Both the position numbers and the translations under genes were made by a program. A DNA stretch of 64,000 nt from Tupaia tana (lineage: Eukaryota; Chordata; Mammalia; Scandentia; Tupaiidae). Below the pieces are notes generated by a model. That model searched no databases and had not been told where the DNA came from. It was given only the letters and a program-made list of their open reading frames with translations. Below are positions 52,421 through 63,287 of the stretch, piece after piece (within the stretch, counting starts at the first letter, position 1; each line of letters begins with the position of its first letter). The stretch spans positions 78,729,791 through 78,793,790 of the forward strand of contig JAKSZU010000013.1 in the NCBI GenBank assembly GCA_026018925.1, read 5' to 3'.

Positions 52421-52552
52421 AATATATTTTGAGTGACACAATTCAATCCATAACAATAATTTGTTGGGTAATTTTTTTGCTATGATTTTTAGCCATTTGG
52501 ATATCTCCTTTTGTGGACTACTCATTCCATTGAGTTATTTTTTTAAAAATTG

Positions 52553-52811
52553 TGTTGTCTTGGGCCAGAAGGTGGCATGATGGTTAAGACAGTAAATTCC
52601 TACATGGCCAATCACGGTTCAAGTCCTCTATCTGGTGTCTTGAAATTTACACTGAGTGCGTATGCATGTATGCCCAAAATTCTAAAAGAATGGAGGAGAA
52701 GAAACTGAAGCATGGCCATCTCTTCAGGGGGTGATTTCTCTTTCCCTCTCTCTGTCTTTCTCTGACAAGCACTCGTATCCTCTGGCAAAAACTTTTTAAG
52801 AAGTGTTGTCT
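52553..52811 (+). mobile_element. Family A SINE in L1
   Basis: GGCCAGAAGGTGGCATGATG to ATCCTCTGGCAAAAACTTTT. TGTTGTCTT on both sides (52553 and 52803). Confidence 0.85.
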
Positions 52812-53099
52812 TATTGATTTGTGGGATTTGTTTGTTTTCTGGACACAAATCTATTGCTTGTCACAAAATTGTGTGAATTTTATCAAATACATTTTATGAA
52901 TCACTTGAGATGATTAATTTTTCCCTAACTTTGGAATTAATGTGGTGAATTACCCTGATTTTTGAAGGTTAAACTGGTATTGAATTCCTGAAAGAAACCG
53001 AGCTGAGTTGTGATGCATTACCTTTACACATATCACTAGATTTTATTTGTGAATATTTTGATTATGCTTTTGCAATTTGCTTGAGAGAAATTGCCTCTC

Positions 53100-53155
53100 A
53101 ATTTTATTTTATTGTGCTCACTTCGGTAGCACATATACTAAAATTTTATTTTATT
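53100..53155 (+). pseudogene. RNU6: 3'-truncated, tailless U6 snRNA retrocopy with target duplications
   Basis: Bases 53114-53145 match the first ~32 nt of spliceosomal U6 snRNA (GTGCTCACTTCGGTAGCAC, then ATATACTAAAATT). There are two differences from the usual GCTCGCTTCGGCAGC, at positions 7 (G to A, in a CpG) and 14 (C to T). The U6 body beyond this and any poly(A) are missing. AATTTTATTTTATT stands on both sides (53100-53113 and 53142-53155), overlapping the last U6 bases by AATT. This is the structure of a tailless retropseudogene made by L1 machinery. It lies in the antisense L1. Not functional: no U6 promoter elements are expected or seen, and most of the RNA is absent. Confidence 0.88.
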
Positions 53156-54200
53156 AAATAAATATTTTTTGTTATTTTTTTCCTTAGTTGATTAGTTGAA
53201 TTCCTGTTTAAAATCATCCAGACCTGCTTTTTATTTTTTCTTCTCCATGTTTCTGTCTATGTATTTTTTCTTTCGGTTACTGAGATGTGTTTATTAAAGT
53301 CTCCATGACTGGAAACTTCCTTTTTATTTTTTTTTTAGTTTTATTAGTTACAACTTTACATTTTTTGACTCTATGTTATTAGGTGAATATAAATTTAGGA
53401 TCATGATATCTTCCTTTTGAATCAATCGTTCTTAATGAAATATTTCATTTTATCTCTAGTGCTATTTCTTCCTTTTGAAACAAACTTATTTAATATATCA
53501 TCTTTCTGTGTCTTTATATTTAAGGTGTATCTTCAGTAATAGCCCATAGTTTATTTCACTTTGTTCATCTTATAAGCTTAGATTTTTTTAATCGTAATAT
53601 TTATGTTACTTATACTTAATATAGCCACTGATATATTTAAATTTAAATATATAATGTTCTATTTATTTTCTATTCTTAGCTTTTATTTCTTTATTTTTGT
53701 TTTTTATTTTGATGTTACTAATTTTTTTCTTTTTACTTATTTGTTTATTTTACATTTTTTCTACATTTTATTGATTCACAAAATACCTTAAACTGAAACT
53801 ATGGACAAAGCTAGAATCTAGTTACAAGTGCACTATAATTATTTTTACTTTTGTTTGATATTTACTTTCTTTTATTAATTTTTACTGGTTGTCTTGGAGA
53901 TTTCAATATAAAGCATTGGCTTATTAATGTCTCCCATATGTTAACTTTTATTACTTGCAAAGAACAATGCAAAGATTGAATAAAACTTTAGATCCATTCA
54001 CTTTATTTCAAACCTGGTGCTATTGCCATATACTTTACTTATGTTTCTTTTTATCCTTTTCTGAATTATCTACTTCCATCTGGAAGAACATTTTTTTTTT
54101 CCCACCCTGAAAAACTCTAGTATTTTTTAGTAGTTTAGCTAATTTTAGCTAATTCTATAGTTTTATTGTCTGTAATTTTTTTTTTATTTCACCCAAATTG

Positions 54201-54485
54201 TTAAGGGATATTTTCTTTTTTCTTTTTCTTTTTCTTTTCTTTTCTTTCTTTCTTTTTTTTATGAGAGAGATTTTTGTCATAGAGTGAGTACGCTTGCTGG
54301 AGAGACAGAGAGAGAAAGTGAGAAATCACTCTCTAGAGGGGATGACCACTCCACAATATCTTCTCTTCTGTTCTTCCCTTGGGACTTTGCACACTCACGC
54401 ACATGTGCCTGGCATGAGTTTCAAGCCACCGGGTCGTGTACTCAAACCGTGGTTGGCCACCTGGGTTCCATTAAGGGATATTTTC
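54201..54485 (-). mobile_element. Family A SINE with perfect 15-bp duplications
   Basis: TTAAGGGATATTTTC at 54201-54215 and 54471-54485. The body (54216-54470) has a (CTTT)n-rich tail, GTCATAGAGTGAGTACGCTT and CCACCGGGTCGTGTACTC. The head is slightly short at the right end. Confidence 0.92.
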
Positions 54486-55377
54486 ACTGGGCATAGAATT
54501 TTAATGTTGGCAGTTATCTTTCTGCCCATTGAAGATCTATTCCATTGCCTTCTACCTTCCATTATTTCAACTGAAAAATTAACTGCATATCTTATTGTTC
54601 ATTTGAAAGTAATGTCTTTTTTTCCCTCTAGTTGCTTTGTATTGTTTACATTTCTTTTATTTTAAGTAGTTTTTCTGTGTATGTGTTTCCTTGATTATCT
54701 TGATTTAGATTCACAGAGCTCTTTTGACTTGCCATCACTTACTGGTTTTGGAAAAATTTCCAGTTAACATCTCTTCAAATGTTGCTTCTCTTTCTTTCTT
54801 TCTTTTTTTTTTTTTTTTTCTTTTTAGGATTCATTTGTATGTATACTAAATATTCTCAGCATATTCTATATAATTCTAATTCTGCTTTTTATTTTCTTTT
54901 TATACTCTTTATATTTCAATTCACATATTTTGTATCTACCTATGCACCTATTTATTAGTCTCTGCTGCTGTTGTGTCATACATTATATTAAAGCAATCTT
55001 ATTTTATCTTCAATATTTTAATTTTATTTTGTTATCTTTTAAAATTCCATACATCTACTAGAATTCTTCACATTTTTTGTGTTATTTAAACCTAGAAGAC
55101 ATTCTTTTTTTATTTATTTAAGTCCATATTTTATAATCATAATTGCTAGATTACCACTTGGTTTCTTTTCATTCATTCTTTCTATTTTTTTAGGTTTTTT
55201 GGTCCTATTTTTGGTCACAACCACTAATTTTATATTAAATGTTGAATACTTTGTTTTAAAGACTCTGTGGGGGCACTGGGTAATTTTTTTTTCTTTATAA
55301 ATGACCTTTCTCTTTTGAGAATGAATAAATTCCCTAAGTATAATTAGAAAATAAAATAATTTGAGACAGTGGATAAT

Positions 55378-55627
55378 TTACCAAGATTCTCCAGTGTGTA
55401 CTTGCTGGAGAGAGACAGAGAGAGAGATAGAGAGAGGGAAAGTGAGAAATCACCCTCTGGGGGTAGGGGGGTGGCCATGCTGCAATTCCTTCTTCATTCT
55501 CCTGGGATTTGGGGCATGTACGTATGTGTGCCTGGTATGATTTTCAAGGCACCCTGTTCAGGACTTAAACTACAGTTGACCATGTGAGAGATCAACACAT
55601 TAATCACCGTACCACCTACTGGTTCCA
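55378..55627 (-). mobile_element. Family A SINE, antisense
   Basis: GTGTACTTGCTGGAGAGAGA, AGTGAGAAATCACCCTCTGG, GGCATGTACGTATGTGTGCC and a head ending CCGTACCACCTACTGGTTCC. Confidence 0.82.
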
Positions 55628-55900
55628 GTTTCTTCTTAACATTTAATTTTCACTTTACCAGTCCTATGAATCTAATGACATTTCTGATTATCTTTGTAAC
55701 TCCTTAGGAGCTGTTTTAAACTTGTATACACTACTCTGGTATTGCCAAATGTTTCTATAAGAAATTGTGCTCAGAATGATGGGTCTAGTTTTACATTTCT
55801 TTTTCTACCAGAATCTTAGCCCCTCAGCTGGTGGCTCCAGTGACAGGACTCAACATTTGTATTGTTTCTGTAATTTGTTAATGCTAATATAATATTTACT

Positions 55901-56340
55901 CTTCCATTTTATTTTTAAATGCTATGTCATCATTGCCAATTGGCAAATAATCTAAGTGGGTAAAGTAGCAACAAGTGTACATATGTTTTACTTTCGTTTT
56001 CTTCTCTTTCTGGGATCTTGGTCCTTCAAGTCCTCATTTACAAGGTTACTCTTCCTCAAAGAGATAGGGGATTTCTGTATGTTATATAGTAATTATAAAT
56101 AGTTGTACATTGTGGGAAGGTTAGTCTGATTCAAGCCACTCCTATATAAGAAGTACAAGTCTTAACATAAAATTTGTAATATTACATTTCCCACCAAATG
56201 ATATATTGGGAATACTTTTTCTGTTATTGAAAAATGTTAAATGTTATGTAACTTTTTGGACTATATAACACTATAATGAATGCATTATAGTTGACTCATC
56301 ATTAATTGATTGTAATGAATGTATCATCAACTGATTCTAT
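55901..56340. other. Unassigned AT-rich sequence
   Basis: Nothing recognised. Confidence 0.4.
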
Positions 56341-56344
56341 CAAT

Positions 56345-56780
56345 TTCCTAATGCTATGATTTGAGGATGTTCTCCCCAAAATTTATGTGTTGAAATTTTG
56401 TTATGACTGCATTAAGAAAGTGGAAACTTAATCTACATTTAAACTTAATCTAATTAAGAGCTGAAGCCTTCAGGAGGTGATTAGGATTAGACAAGATCAT
56501 CAATCAGAACCCCGTAATTTAAAACTGGTGGGCTTGTAAAGAGCGGGTGTGACATCAGAGCAAAGACACATATCCACAGACATGCTTGCTCTTGCTGTCT
56601 CACCAGATGATATCCTGCACTGACTGGAGATTCTACAGAGACCCTACTAACGAGAATACCCTTCCCAGATGTGGCCCTTTGAACTTGGACCTCCAAAACA
56701 GTGAGCTAAATGAACCTCTATTATTTATAAATTACCCAGAATGGTATTCAGTTCTTAATGTTGAAAGAGTGGATTAAAAC
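56345..56780 (+). mobile_element. MLT1/MST-type LTR (ERVL-MaLR fossil)
   Basis: GCTATGATTTGAGGATGTTC, TTATGTGTTGAAATTTTG, CAGGAGGTGATTAGGATTAG, GGTGTGACATCAGAGCAAAG and TTTGAACTTGGACCTCCAAA give the MaLR LTR order. A solitary, old LTR with no internal part seen. Confidence 0.78.
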
Positions 56781-57054
56781 AATTGATAATGAGGAATTTC
56801 CAGGATACTTCTAATTTTTAACTATTTCAGATCACAAGATTTTTTGGTATGTTTTGGTAGACATGCTTTTTTATATTTTGTGTGTACAAGAATGGCTCTA
56901 TTATATGGTATAAAGTATATATACATGAGTAACTGCTTAAGTTTCTGTGTCAAATATAAAGTTTTTGTGAGATAAGCAAATTTTACATGACCTTATTTGA
57001 AAGGGTAATCTGTTATTTATAAGAAATTGTAGAATTCATTATGGGTAAAAGAGC

Positions 57055-57175
57055 TCAGAATTTAAATATGAGTTTTATCACTTTACTAGCTAATAGACTC
57101 TGGACAAATTATTTGGCCTCTCTGAGCCTGTTTCCTCACTTCTTAAAGTCAGATAATAATAACGATCAGAGAAAG
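57055..57175 (+). mobile_element. MIR
   Basis: TAATAGACTCTGGACAAATT and GCCTCTCTGAGCCTGTTTCC, then CTCACTTCTTAAAGTCAG, in sense. Confidence 0.65.
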
Positions 57176-57282
57176 TTGTTACTTTTTAAAAAATAATGAT
57201 CTATTTATGTATCTGTAGTGCAAGTTCTCCAAGGCACATTTTTAGCATTTGTTTATTCATTCATTCAAAAAATGTTCATTGA

Positions 57283-57410
57283 TGGGGCCAAAAGGTAGCA
57301 TGGTGGTTGAGGTGCTGGATTCCCACATGACCAACCACAAATCAAATCGTGGACCTGGTGGCTTGAAAATCACAACAAATAAATAGATAAATAAATAAAT
57401 GTTTTTAAAA
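57283..57410 (+). mobile_element. Short SINE (family B-like)
   Basis: GGGGCCAAAAGGTAGCATGG, CTGGATTCCCACATGACC, GGACCTGGTGGCTTGAAAAT and (AAAT)n tail. It lacks the pyrimidine 3' part and leads into the TA repeat. Confidence 0.78.
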
Positions 57411-57421
57411 ATTATATATAG

Positions 57422-57423
<2 letters not shown>

Positions 57424-57469
<46 letters not shown>
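57424..57469. repeat. (TA)n microsatellite
   Basis: About 23 pure TA units, grown from a SINE tail. ATATAGTCAT occurs on both sides. Confidence 0.93.
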
Positions 57470-57471
<2 letters not shown>

Positions 57472-57474
57472 ATT

Positions 57475-58030
57475 GAACACCTATGGTATGAAGCATTAAG
57501 AATATAGCGGTGGATAAGCAAAGTAAGTTTATGCTTATATGAAATTTCCATTTTAGAGGAGCTCAGACACATAGTAAATAAATAAATGTATTACATATTT
57601 TAGGTAGTTACTAGTACTATGAAGAAAGCAGGATAATGGATATAAAATGATTGTGGTGATGCTACTCATTTGAAATGGCTGTCAGAAAAATTCCCAATGA
57701 GAAGATAACTTTCAGTGGATACTTTTGAAAGTAAACCACGCAGAAATATGAGGAAGAGATTTCCACATAGAGGGTAAAGTAAGTGCAGATATCTGGAGTA
57801 GACAAGCTCAAAGAGTTAATGAAAATGAAAGTCATTGTGATGGAAAAGAAATGAAGAAGATACCGGGAGATAAGGGCACAGAAGTAGCAGGGATCAAGTT
57901 CAAGTATGGCTATGTTGGCCATGATTGATGGGTAGCCATTGCAGAGTTTGATCAGGGGATATACGTGCTTTTTTTTTTTTTTTTTTTTTAAATTCCAACA
58001 TTTACTTTGGCTGCTGTGTAGAGACTAGTC
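57475..58030 (-). mobile_element. L2 antisense
   Basis: ATGAAATTTCCATTTTAGAG, GAGATTTCCACATAGAGGG, GGTAGCCATTGCAGAGTTTG and CTTTGGCTGCTGTGTAGAGA, with a T20 tract near 57970, follow antisense L2. Confidence 0.65.
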
Positions 58031-58074
58031 CATAGGAACCAGAATGGAAACATCGATTATGGCATTCTTTTTTA

Positions 58075-58150
58075 TTTTTAATTTCCAATACCCAGCACAG
58101 TATCTGGTGCATACTTACTAACAACTAACAGTGGTTGATAAATACATATT
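58075..58150 (+). mobile_element. Possible L2/MIR 3' end
   Basis: CCAGCACAGTATCTGGTGCA and GGTTGATAAATACAT resemble the shared L2/MIR 3' terminus. Confidence 0.35.
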
Positions 58151-58179
58151 TTTAAAAGAAGCATGTAAGCTAGATAATG

Positions 58180-58790
58180 TACAATAGTCTCTAAATGTTT
58201 TGTATTGTTAGTTCACCAATGAGTTATAGCACAAAGCAGTCAAACTACTTTTGCAGTTAATTGGGGTTCATTCAACAGCATTTCGAGTTCACAGGTAGAC
58301 ACTGCAGTGTCAGGATTTTCAAATGATTTCAAAAATGAACACCAATCAATAACTATCCATTATGGCCTTAAAATTAACTGCCTGGTGAACCAGCTGCAAT
58401 AAACAGCAACAGCTGCTTTATCCTTGTGTCAAAGCAGGAAGACAAAAGTAGGTAGTAAAAGCCTGATCCAGATATCTAGCTGATATTAGAATGTATTTTA
58501 ACATTCTAAATTTTCAGACTCTCATGATCTTTTTGAAAATGCTTTTTGTAAAGTAAAACAGGAAGCTTGAGAGTTTCTTTCAAGTTATGCTATGCACAGA
58601 ATACTAAATAATGAGTATCTTTGAACCCCAGAGGGATCAAGTTGGCTACCATGTGTGGCTGTTCTTAAGTGGTCTGCGTAAAATGTCAGAGTTGAGAAAT
58701 AGCTATTCTGGTGTTTAGAGGAATGAACAATCTATACTCAGAGGTACTAGAAATAATCCCCCAATGGATTGGATAATTCTCATCAATAGA
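58180..58790. other. Unassigned sequence
   Basis: No family or exon recognised. Confidence 0.4.
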
Positions 58791-58894
58791 GTGGTGTTTG
58801 GTTTCTCTAATATCTCCTACAGAATTAGTCAGTGCATAATAAATATTGGCTGAATGAAATCCTTACCCAGGAGTAGAATAGAAAAGCACTATCA

Positions 58895-59140
58895 TTCATT
58901 GGTTCACGAAAAATATTGTGAAGCAAATTCAGTGTATTAGGAACTGTATTAGACAGTAGGAATGTAAATATAAAAAAATAGTGAAAAAATCAGTCATTTA
59001 AAAAATAATTATAAAAACAATGGGTTAAGTGACAGAATGAAAAGATTTTATTATAATGGAGAGGTTGGTAGCACAATTGAATGGAAATTAGTCTTGGGTA
59101 CTGAACACCTACAGAAAGGGGTTGTTGGCTAGAGAGGGCC
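58895..59140 (-). mobile_element. Possible L2 antisense fragment
   Basis: TATTAGGAACTGTATTAGAC and TAATGGAGAGGTTGGTAGC have L2-like spacing; weak. Confidence 0.35.
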
Positions 59141-59234
59141 ATAGTTTATCCTAACCTCTTTGAGTTTACCACAACTTCTGCTCCTACTCTCTCACTCTTT
59201 CTTACCACTTGCTAGTTACTCTTACACATATAGT

Positions 59235-59760
59235 CTTCAAGATAAACTTTTGAATGATTTAACCAGCTTCCAAAAATAAAATCCATTGTAATTTTGATTG
59301 ACATTTTCTTAGTCCTATGCACTAATTTGGAAGAATTTACAGTCTTAAAATATAGTACTTAGGATAATACTCATATAGTAACACAATCTGCCTCCTCATT
59401 TATTCAAATCTTGATATATATGCCTTGGTGGAGTTTTATAGTCTTTCTTTATTTTCTGCCTAAACTTTTCCATATAGATTATTCCTCAGTTTTTTTTTTT
59501 TTTGTTTGTTTTTTTATGGGGGGGGTGGGTAGGGGGCTCATGGTGAATTGAGTATTTTATATATTTCTTTTCTAATTGATACTTTCGATATAGAATGAAA
59601 CTATTAAAATTTTAAAAGTATCTTATATTTACCTACTTCATTAAGCTTTCTAATGGCTATTCATTTTTTCAGTTACTATTCAGATTTTAACAAAAACACA
59701 AAAATAAATTTCCACTCTGATTGGCCTCTTTCACGACATATTTCACCATCTGGAATGTCC
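59235..59760 (-). mobile_element. Old antisense L1 fragment with a T/G-rich insert
   Basis: TAAAATCCATTGTAATTTTG, CCTTGGTGGAGTTTTATAGT and GAGTATTTTATATATTTC match antisense L1 ORF2. A T-tract followed by G-runs (59490-59536) interrupts it. Confidence 0.5.
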
Positions 59761-59771
59761 AAAACAAAGAT

Positions 59772-60057
59772 AAAAAGGACTTGACTGGGACCAGCAGATG
59801 GCATAATGGTGATGTTGCTGGACTCCCGAGTAGTTGACTATGGTTCAACTTATGGACCTGGTGGCTTAAAACTCATGCTGGTCATGTGTGTGTGCATGCC
59901 CAGATCCCAATAGGACAATAGAGAAGAGGTTAGAATGTGGCCATCCCCCGAGAGGTGATTTCTCACTTTCTGTCTCTCTGTCTTTCCAGAGAGAGTACAT
60001 GTCCTGTAACAAATCTCTCTCTCAAAAAAGAAAGAAAAAAAAAAAAAAGGACTTGAC
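59772..60057 (+). mobile_element. Family A SINE with perfect 14-bp duplications
   Basis: AAAAAGGACTTGAC at 59772-59785 and 60044-60057. The body starts TGGGACCAGCAGATGGCATA and shows a moderately decayed core (CCCCCGAGAGGTG). Confidence 0.93.
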
Positions 60058-60179
60058 CAAGGAGAAGATTCTTCAGAACTGGTGGTCTCAAAGCTGGCCC
60101 CAGAGCTGGCTGAGGCCCTTTCTTATTTTATCATTGACTTGACATGCCTAATTGTTCTTTTTCAGTTCGAATGACTGGA

Positions 60180-60825
60180 CTATAAACTATCAAAAGTCTT
60201 ATGTCTAGTGAGTATTGCAACAAGGACTATCACCCTGACCTATGAATTTTAATCAAGCACTGTTTTCTTTAATCCTTTTTCCCCAGACTTCTGGATTGAA
60301 CAAGAACTTTAGTCATTGCCTGTCTCTCACTGTAAAAAGTTTACCTGTTAAGACTTTATAAATGTTAGATTCCAACTTGCAGATGCTAACAACAAAGAAC
60401 AGTCCATGATATTTCTTTTGTGTACTTTATCTGGCATGTACATTCAACCATCTGATGACAACTTCTCTGGGATTTCTCACAGAAATCTCAAACTTAATAT
60501 TCCTCACACAGAAATCTTGATTCTCTCACCAAACCCATTTCCCATCTTAATCAATGGTACCAACTTTCACTATATTGTTCAAGAAAAAAAACCTGGACAT
60601 GGTTCTTAATTTCTCCATTCCTTTCAACAATGTCCTATTCTCCTTCCATCAATACATAAATTCATATCTAATATGAGTTTATATCCAACATGCTTTTAAA
60701 ATCTTTCTACCATACTTTATATTGTTACAATGTTTATTCATGACACCGTAATTTCTTGCCTGGATTATTATGACTATCTCCTACCTTGTTTCCCTTCTTG
60801 CCTGACGAGCATGATTTTGGAATAG
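60180..60825 (+). mobile_element. L2 ORF2-to-3' region
   Basis: GAAATCTCAAACTTAATATT, ATCTTAATCAATGGTACCAA, AACCTGGACATGGTTCTTAA, CTTGCCTGGATTATTATGAC and TATCTCCTACCTTGTTTCCC follow the sense L2 C-terminal coding region. The part before 60400 is uncertain. Confidence 0.58.
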
Positions 60826-60852
60826 GAGAGAGCTCCAAACAGAGGAAATAAC

Positions 60853-60926
60853 AAGTCACAGGAAAAGTCATGATGTATTTTTCTGTTTTTCGATGCAAAA
60901 ATATGTCATGAATTTTTTGATGACCT
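60853..60926 (+). mobile_element. Palindromic mariner-like MITE, copy 3
   Basis: The left end, AGGAAAAGTCATGATGTATT, mirrors the right end (reverse complement AGGTCATCAAAAAATTCATG, then ACATATTTTTGC). Same layout as 17078 and 40087. Confidence 0.65.
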
Positions 60927-61139
60927 AATTTTATGTGCCAGGTATAAAGCCCCAGAAGCCTTGGTTCAAAGTTTTCTCACTCTTTGTGTGGGTGCATGTT
61001 CTTATGTGTACTGAAAGGAGGATAGTGGTGAAAATGGCAGAAGACTCTCAGAAACTCTCTGTAGTTTGTGAATAAAATATGTGCAAGAAAGTGAGTAGAT
61101 GGGGTAGGAGGAGTAAGAGGAATTTGGTTTGAAGGTTGG

Positions 61140-61365
61140 GGAAAATATTACTAGCTTATGCATAATAAGCATTTAACCTTTCTATGCATCTTCTCATAAA
61201 ATATGACTCCTTTTATTAACTCTGTTATACAGATGGAGAAACCGATTGAGTAAAGGTAAATAACTAGCCCAAGATTACATCACTAGTAAATTCCAGGAGT
61301 CTGGATTCACACCTGGCTCTGGATTTCCTGAGCCTGAGTGCTAATTCTCCACCTAGAGACCTGGT
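61140..61365 (-). mobile_element. MIR
   Basis: TTATACAGATGGAGAAACCG, AATAACTAGCCCAAGATTAC and GAGTCTGGATTCACACCTGG, antisense. Confidence 0.66.
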
Positions 61366-61369
61366 AAAA

Positions 61370-63120
61370 CTAGAGCCACATTTAGGACCTGCTTTGGTCT
61401 TTGGGGCAGTCATATAACTCCAGAGCATTGTAACAAAATAGCAGTTCATTTTCTTTTTCTTATCCCAACTTCTGGAAATATGTTTTTTCTTGATCCTTAA
61501 TTGGGATAAAAAGGTGTGTGTCTTTGCATGACAAAGTTGTGTTTCTTTGTGATCTTCCAACTAAAGCTAGAGCCCTTAAGCCAGAGGAGACACCAGTTAT
61601 TTTTTATTCAACAAGCCCACAAGCCAGTTCACTAAGATCTTCTTCCCATAACTAATTTTGACTGACTAGGGAAGTTCACTGAAGACTGAGTTTATAAATT
61701 CACTTCCTGTAACATTCCCCACCCCACCCCCATTCCCTTGCAGGCATCAGCCTGAAGCTTGGAGACCCCTCCCCTTGGAATCCAGCAGACAGAGCTGCAA
61801 AGATCTAAAGGGCTCCTTCTGAATCTGGTCTGCACAATAGCAACCTCTTTGGGTTGCAGCCTTGCCAGCACAGGTCACATGTGATGAACCCATGATTAAC
61901 CTTATTCTTTAATCAGAATTGTGATCTAATCTCTGGAGCAGTATGGGTAACACACATGATTTTTTTGTTTGTTTCTGTAGAGCGGGAGACCTGAAATGCA
62001 ACAGCCTCAGCTAAGCCAAGTACCAGAGGAAAACCACAGAGTTCATATTACATATATTAGGCTTTTTTTCTTCCTTTCATGCCTTTTTTTTTCCCCTGCA
62101 ATTTTTAACAGGCTCAAGCAGACCTTGGGTGGTAGAACAGCTTCCTCCAAGGGAGGCTGTCCCCTCCCAAGGCCTTGCCATGCAAAGGACACCAACACAG
62201 CAGTGTGTATTTTGCTTGGCTGTAATGTAGTGCAATCGCATTTTGTAGGCAGGCTGGAAGTGGCCACCCCAGAGTTGAGAGCTATGAAGAACATTCATTT
62301 CTGCCACCGCAGACAACTCAGCCACAGACGTAGATGATGAAAGGGAAATTGGCATTGACCTTGCTGCTTTGCAAGGAGCAGATGGGACCTGGAGTCTAGT
62401 TAGCAAAGAAAAATGAACTGAGCCTCTTCAGTTGTGTTTGAAGAGTAAAAGCTGGACCTAATAGAATCCTTCAGTGTCTTTCTCACTGCTGTGTGTATAT
62501 ATATGTATGTGTTTGTGTGTGACTGCATGTGTCTGACACACAGGAAGAGACGAGTGCCCTTGTCCACGATGAAGTTCCCTATTGCACATTTGGCATTTGA
62601 TTGACATGTAAAACTCCCATGGACATCAGTAGGACAGTAGCTCAGAATGCATAAGAGATTTTTGTTGTTGATAAGAAGACAGTTGGTGAGGAGAATGTTA
62701 TTGACATTACTTTACAATCCTCCAGGCACCTTCCTTCAGAGGAAAGGAGTCTCTCTTAAGGGAGTGATGCAAGAGGTGAAAAATAAAACTGGTGTAGTTG
62801 ACTGTACGAGGCACACTTGTCCCAGCTCGCCAGAGTGCATCATGACCCTCTTGGCTTTACACCTGTAGGGTTTCCCTTCCCTTGCCAAAAATGTCCAAAA
62901 ATGCTGTGACTCTCCCATTTCTCACCTGGTGAAATACTTTTCATTTTCCAAGTTTCAACTGAATTTTCACTTCCTTCAAAGTCTTTTCTGATTTTCTTTT
63001 TGCACTCAGCACAAGTAATTTCTTCCTAGTTACCATAAATGTTTTGGGAAGAGGAAGGTTACACCTGACACAGGTACTTGATAATGTACTGTGTATGTAC
63101 CAGGTACTTGATAATGATAC
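61370..63120. other. Repeat-poor block with exon-like features
   Basis: No repeat recognised for about 1.7 kb. Two acceptor-like sites occur: TTTTTTGTTTGTTTCTGTAG (ending about 61980) and CTGCAATTTTTAACAG (ending about 62111). 62110-62340 is GC-richer with retained CpGs (GCAATCGCATT, CACCGCAGAC, AGACGTAG), and overlapping frames of 83-113 codons exist on both strands. No protein family is recognised and no matching donor is convincing. More likely conserved non-coding DNA than an exon. Confidence 0.32.
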
Positions 63121-63129
63121 TGTGAACGA

Positions 63130-63255
63130 AGCATAAACCTAGAAACAGCAGGGCATGAGTTCAAATCCAGACTTTCCCCCATTGGTTGTAAGATTTTGGG
63201 GAATAACCTCTCCAAGCTTTAGTTCTCTCATCTGTAAACTTGAATAGTAATGACT
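63130..63255 (+). mobile_element. MIR
   Basis: CATGAGTTCAAATCCAGACT, TTTTGGGGAATAACCTCTCC and TTCTCTCATCTGTAAACTTG, sense core. Confidence 0.66.
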
Positions 63256-63287
63256 TTTCATAGGTTGAGTGGGAGTATTAGCGTTAT

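Larger units (their letters stand above)
51520..52460 (-). mobile_element. MaLR LTR fossil (MLT1/MST-like), carrying two SINEs
   Basis: Antisense LTR phrases: CACTAACGAGGTAGTTTGTA, TTTCAGAAGCTAGAATTCTG and, after the SINE insertions, TGAGTGACACAATTCAATCC. LTR sequence occupies about 51520-51810, 52080-52200 and 52420-52460. A solitary LTR sitting in the antisense L1. Old, degraded, no internal region. Confidence 0.68.
50690..55900 (-). mobile_element. Long old antisense L1 with several insertions
   Basis: Antisense L1 blocks in order: 3' region (50740-51500, GAATGGAATCGCTAAGTCAT), ORF2 reverse transcriptase (52480-53290, including GGAATTAATGTGGTGAATTA), 5' ORF2/endonuclease (53300-53560, including AAGTCTCCATGACTGG) and 5' region/ORF1 (53600-55300, including TTTGGAAAAATTTCCAG). 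Interrupted by a MaLR LTR (51520-52460), SINEs at 52553, 54201 and 55378, and a U6 fragment at 53114. Strongly T-rich; no intact frame. Confidence 0.68.

Noticed and set aside
53114-53145. Functional U6 snRNA gene
   Set aside because: Only the first ~32 nt are present, flanked by a target duplication. No full RNA and no upstream promoter elements are visible.
61996-62337. 113-codon frame as a real exon
   Set aside because: Similar-length frames exist on the other strand over the same bases, and no family is recognised. Mentioned only as an exon-like hint.
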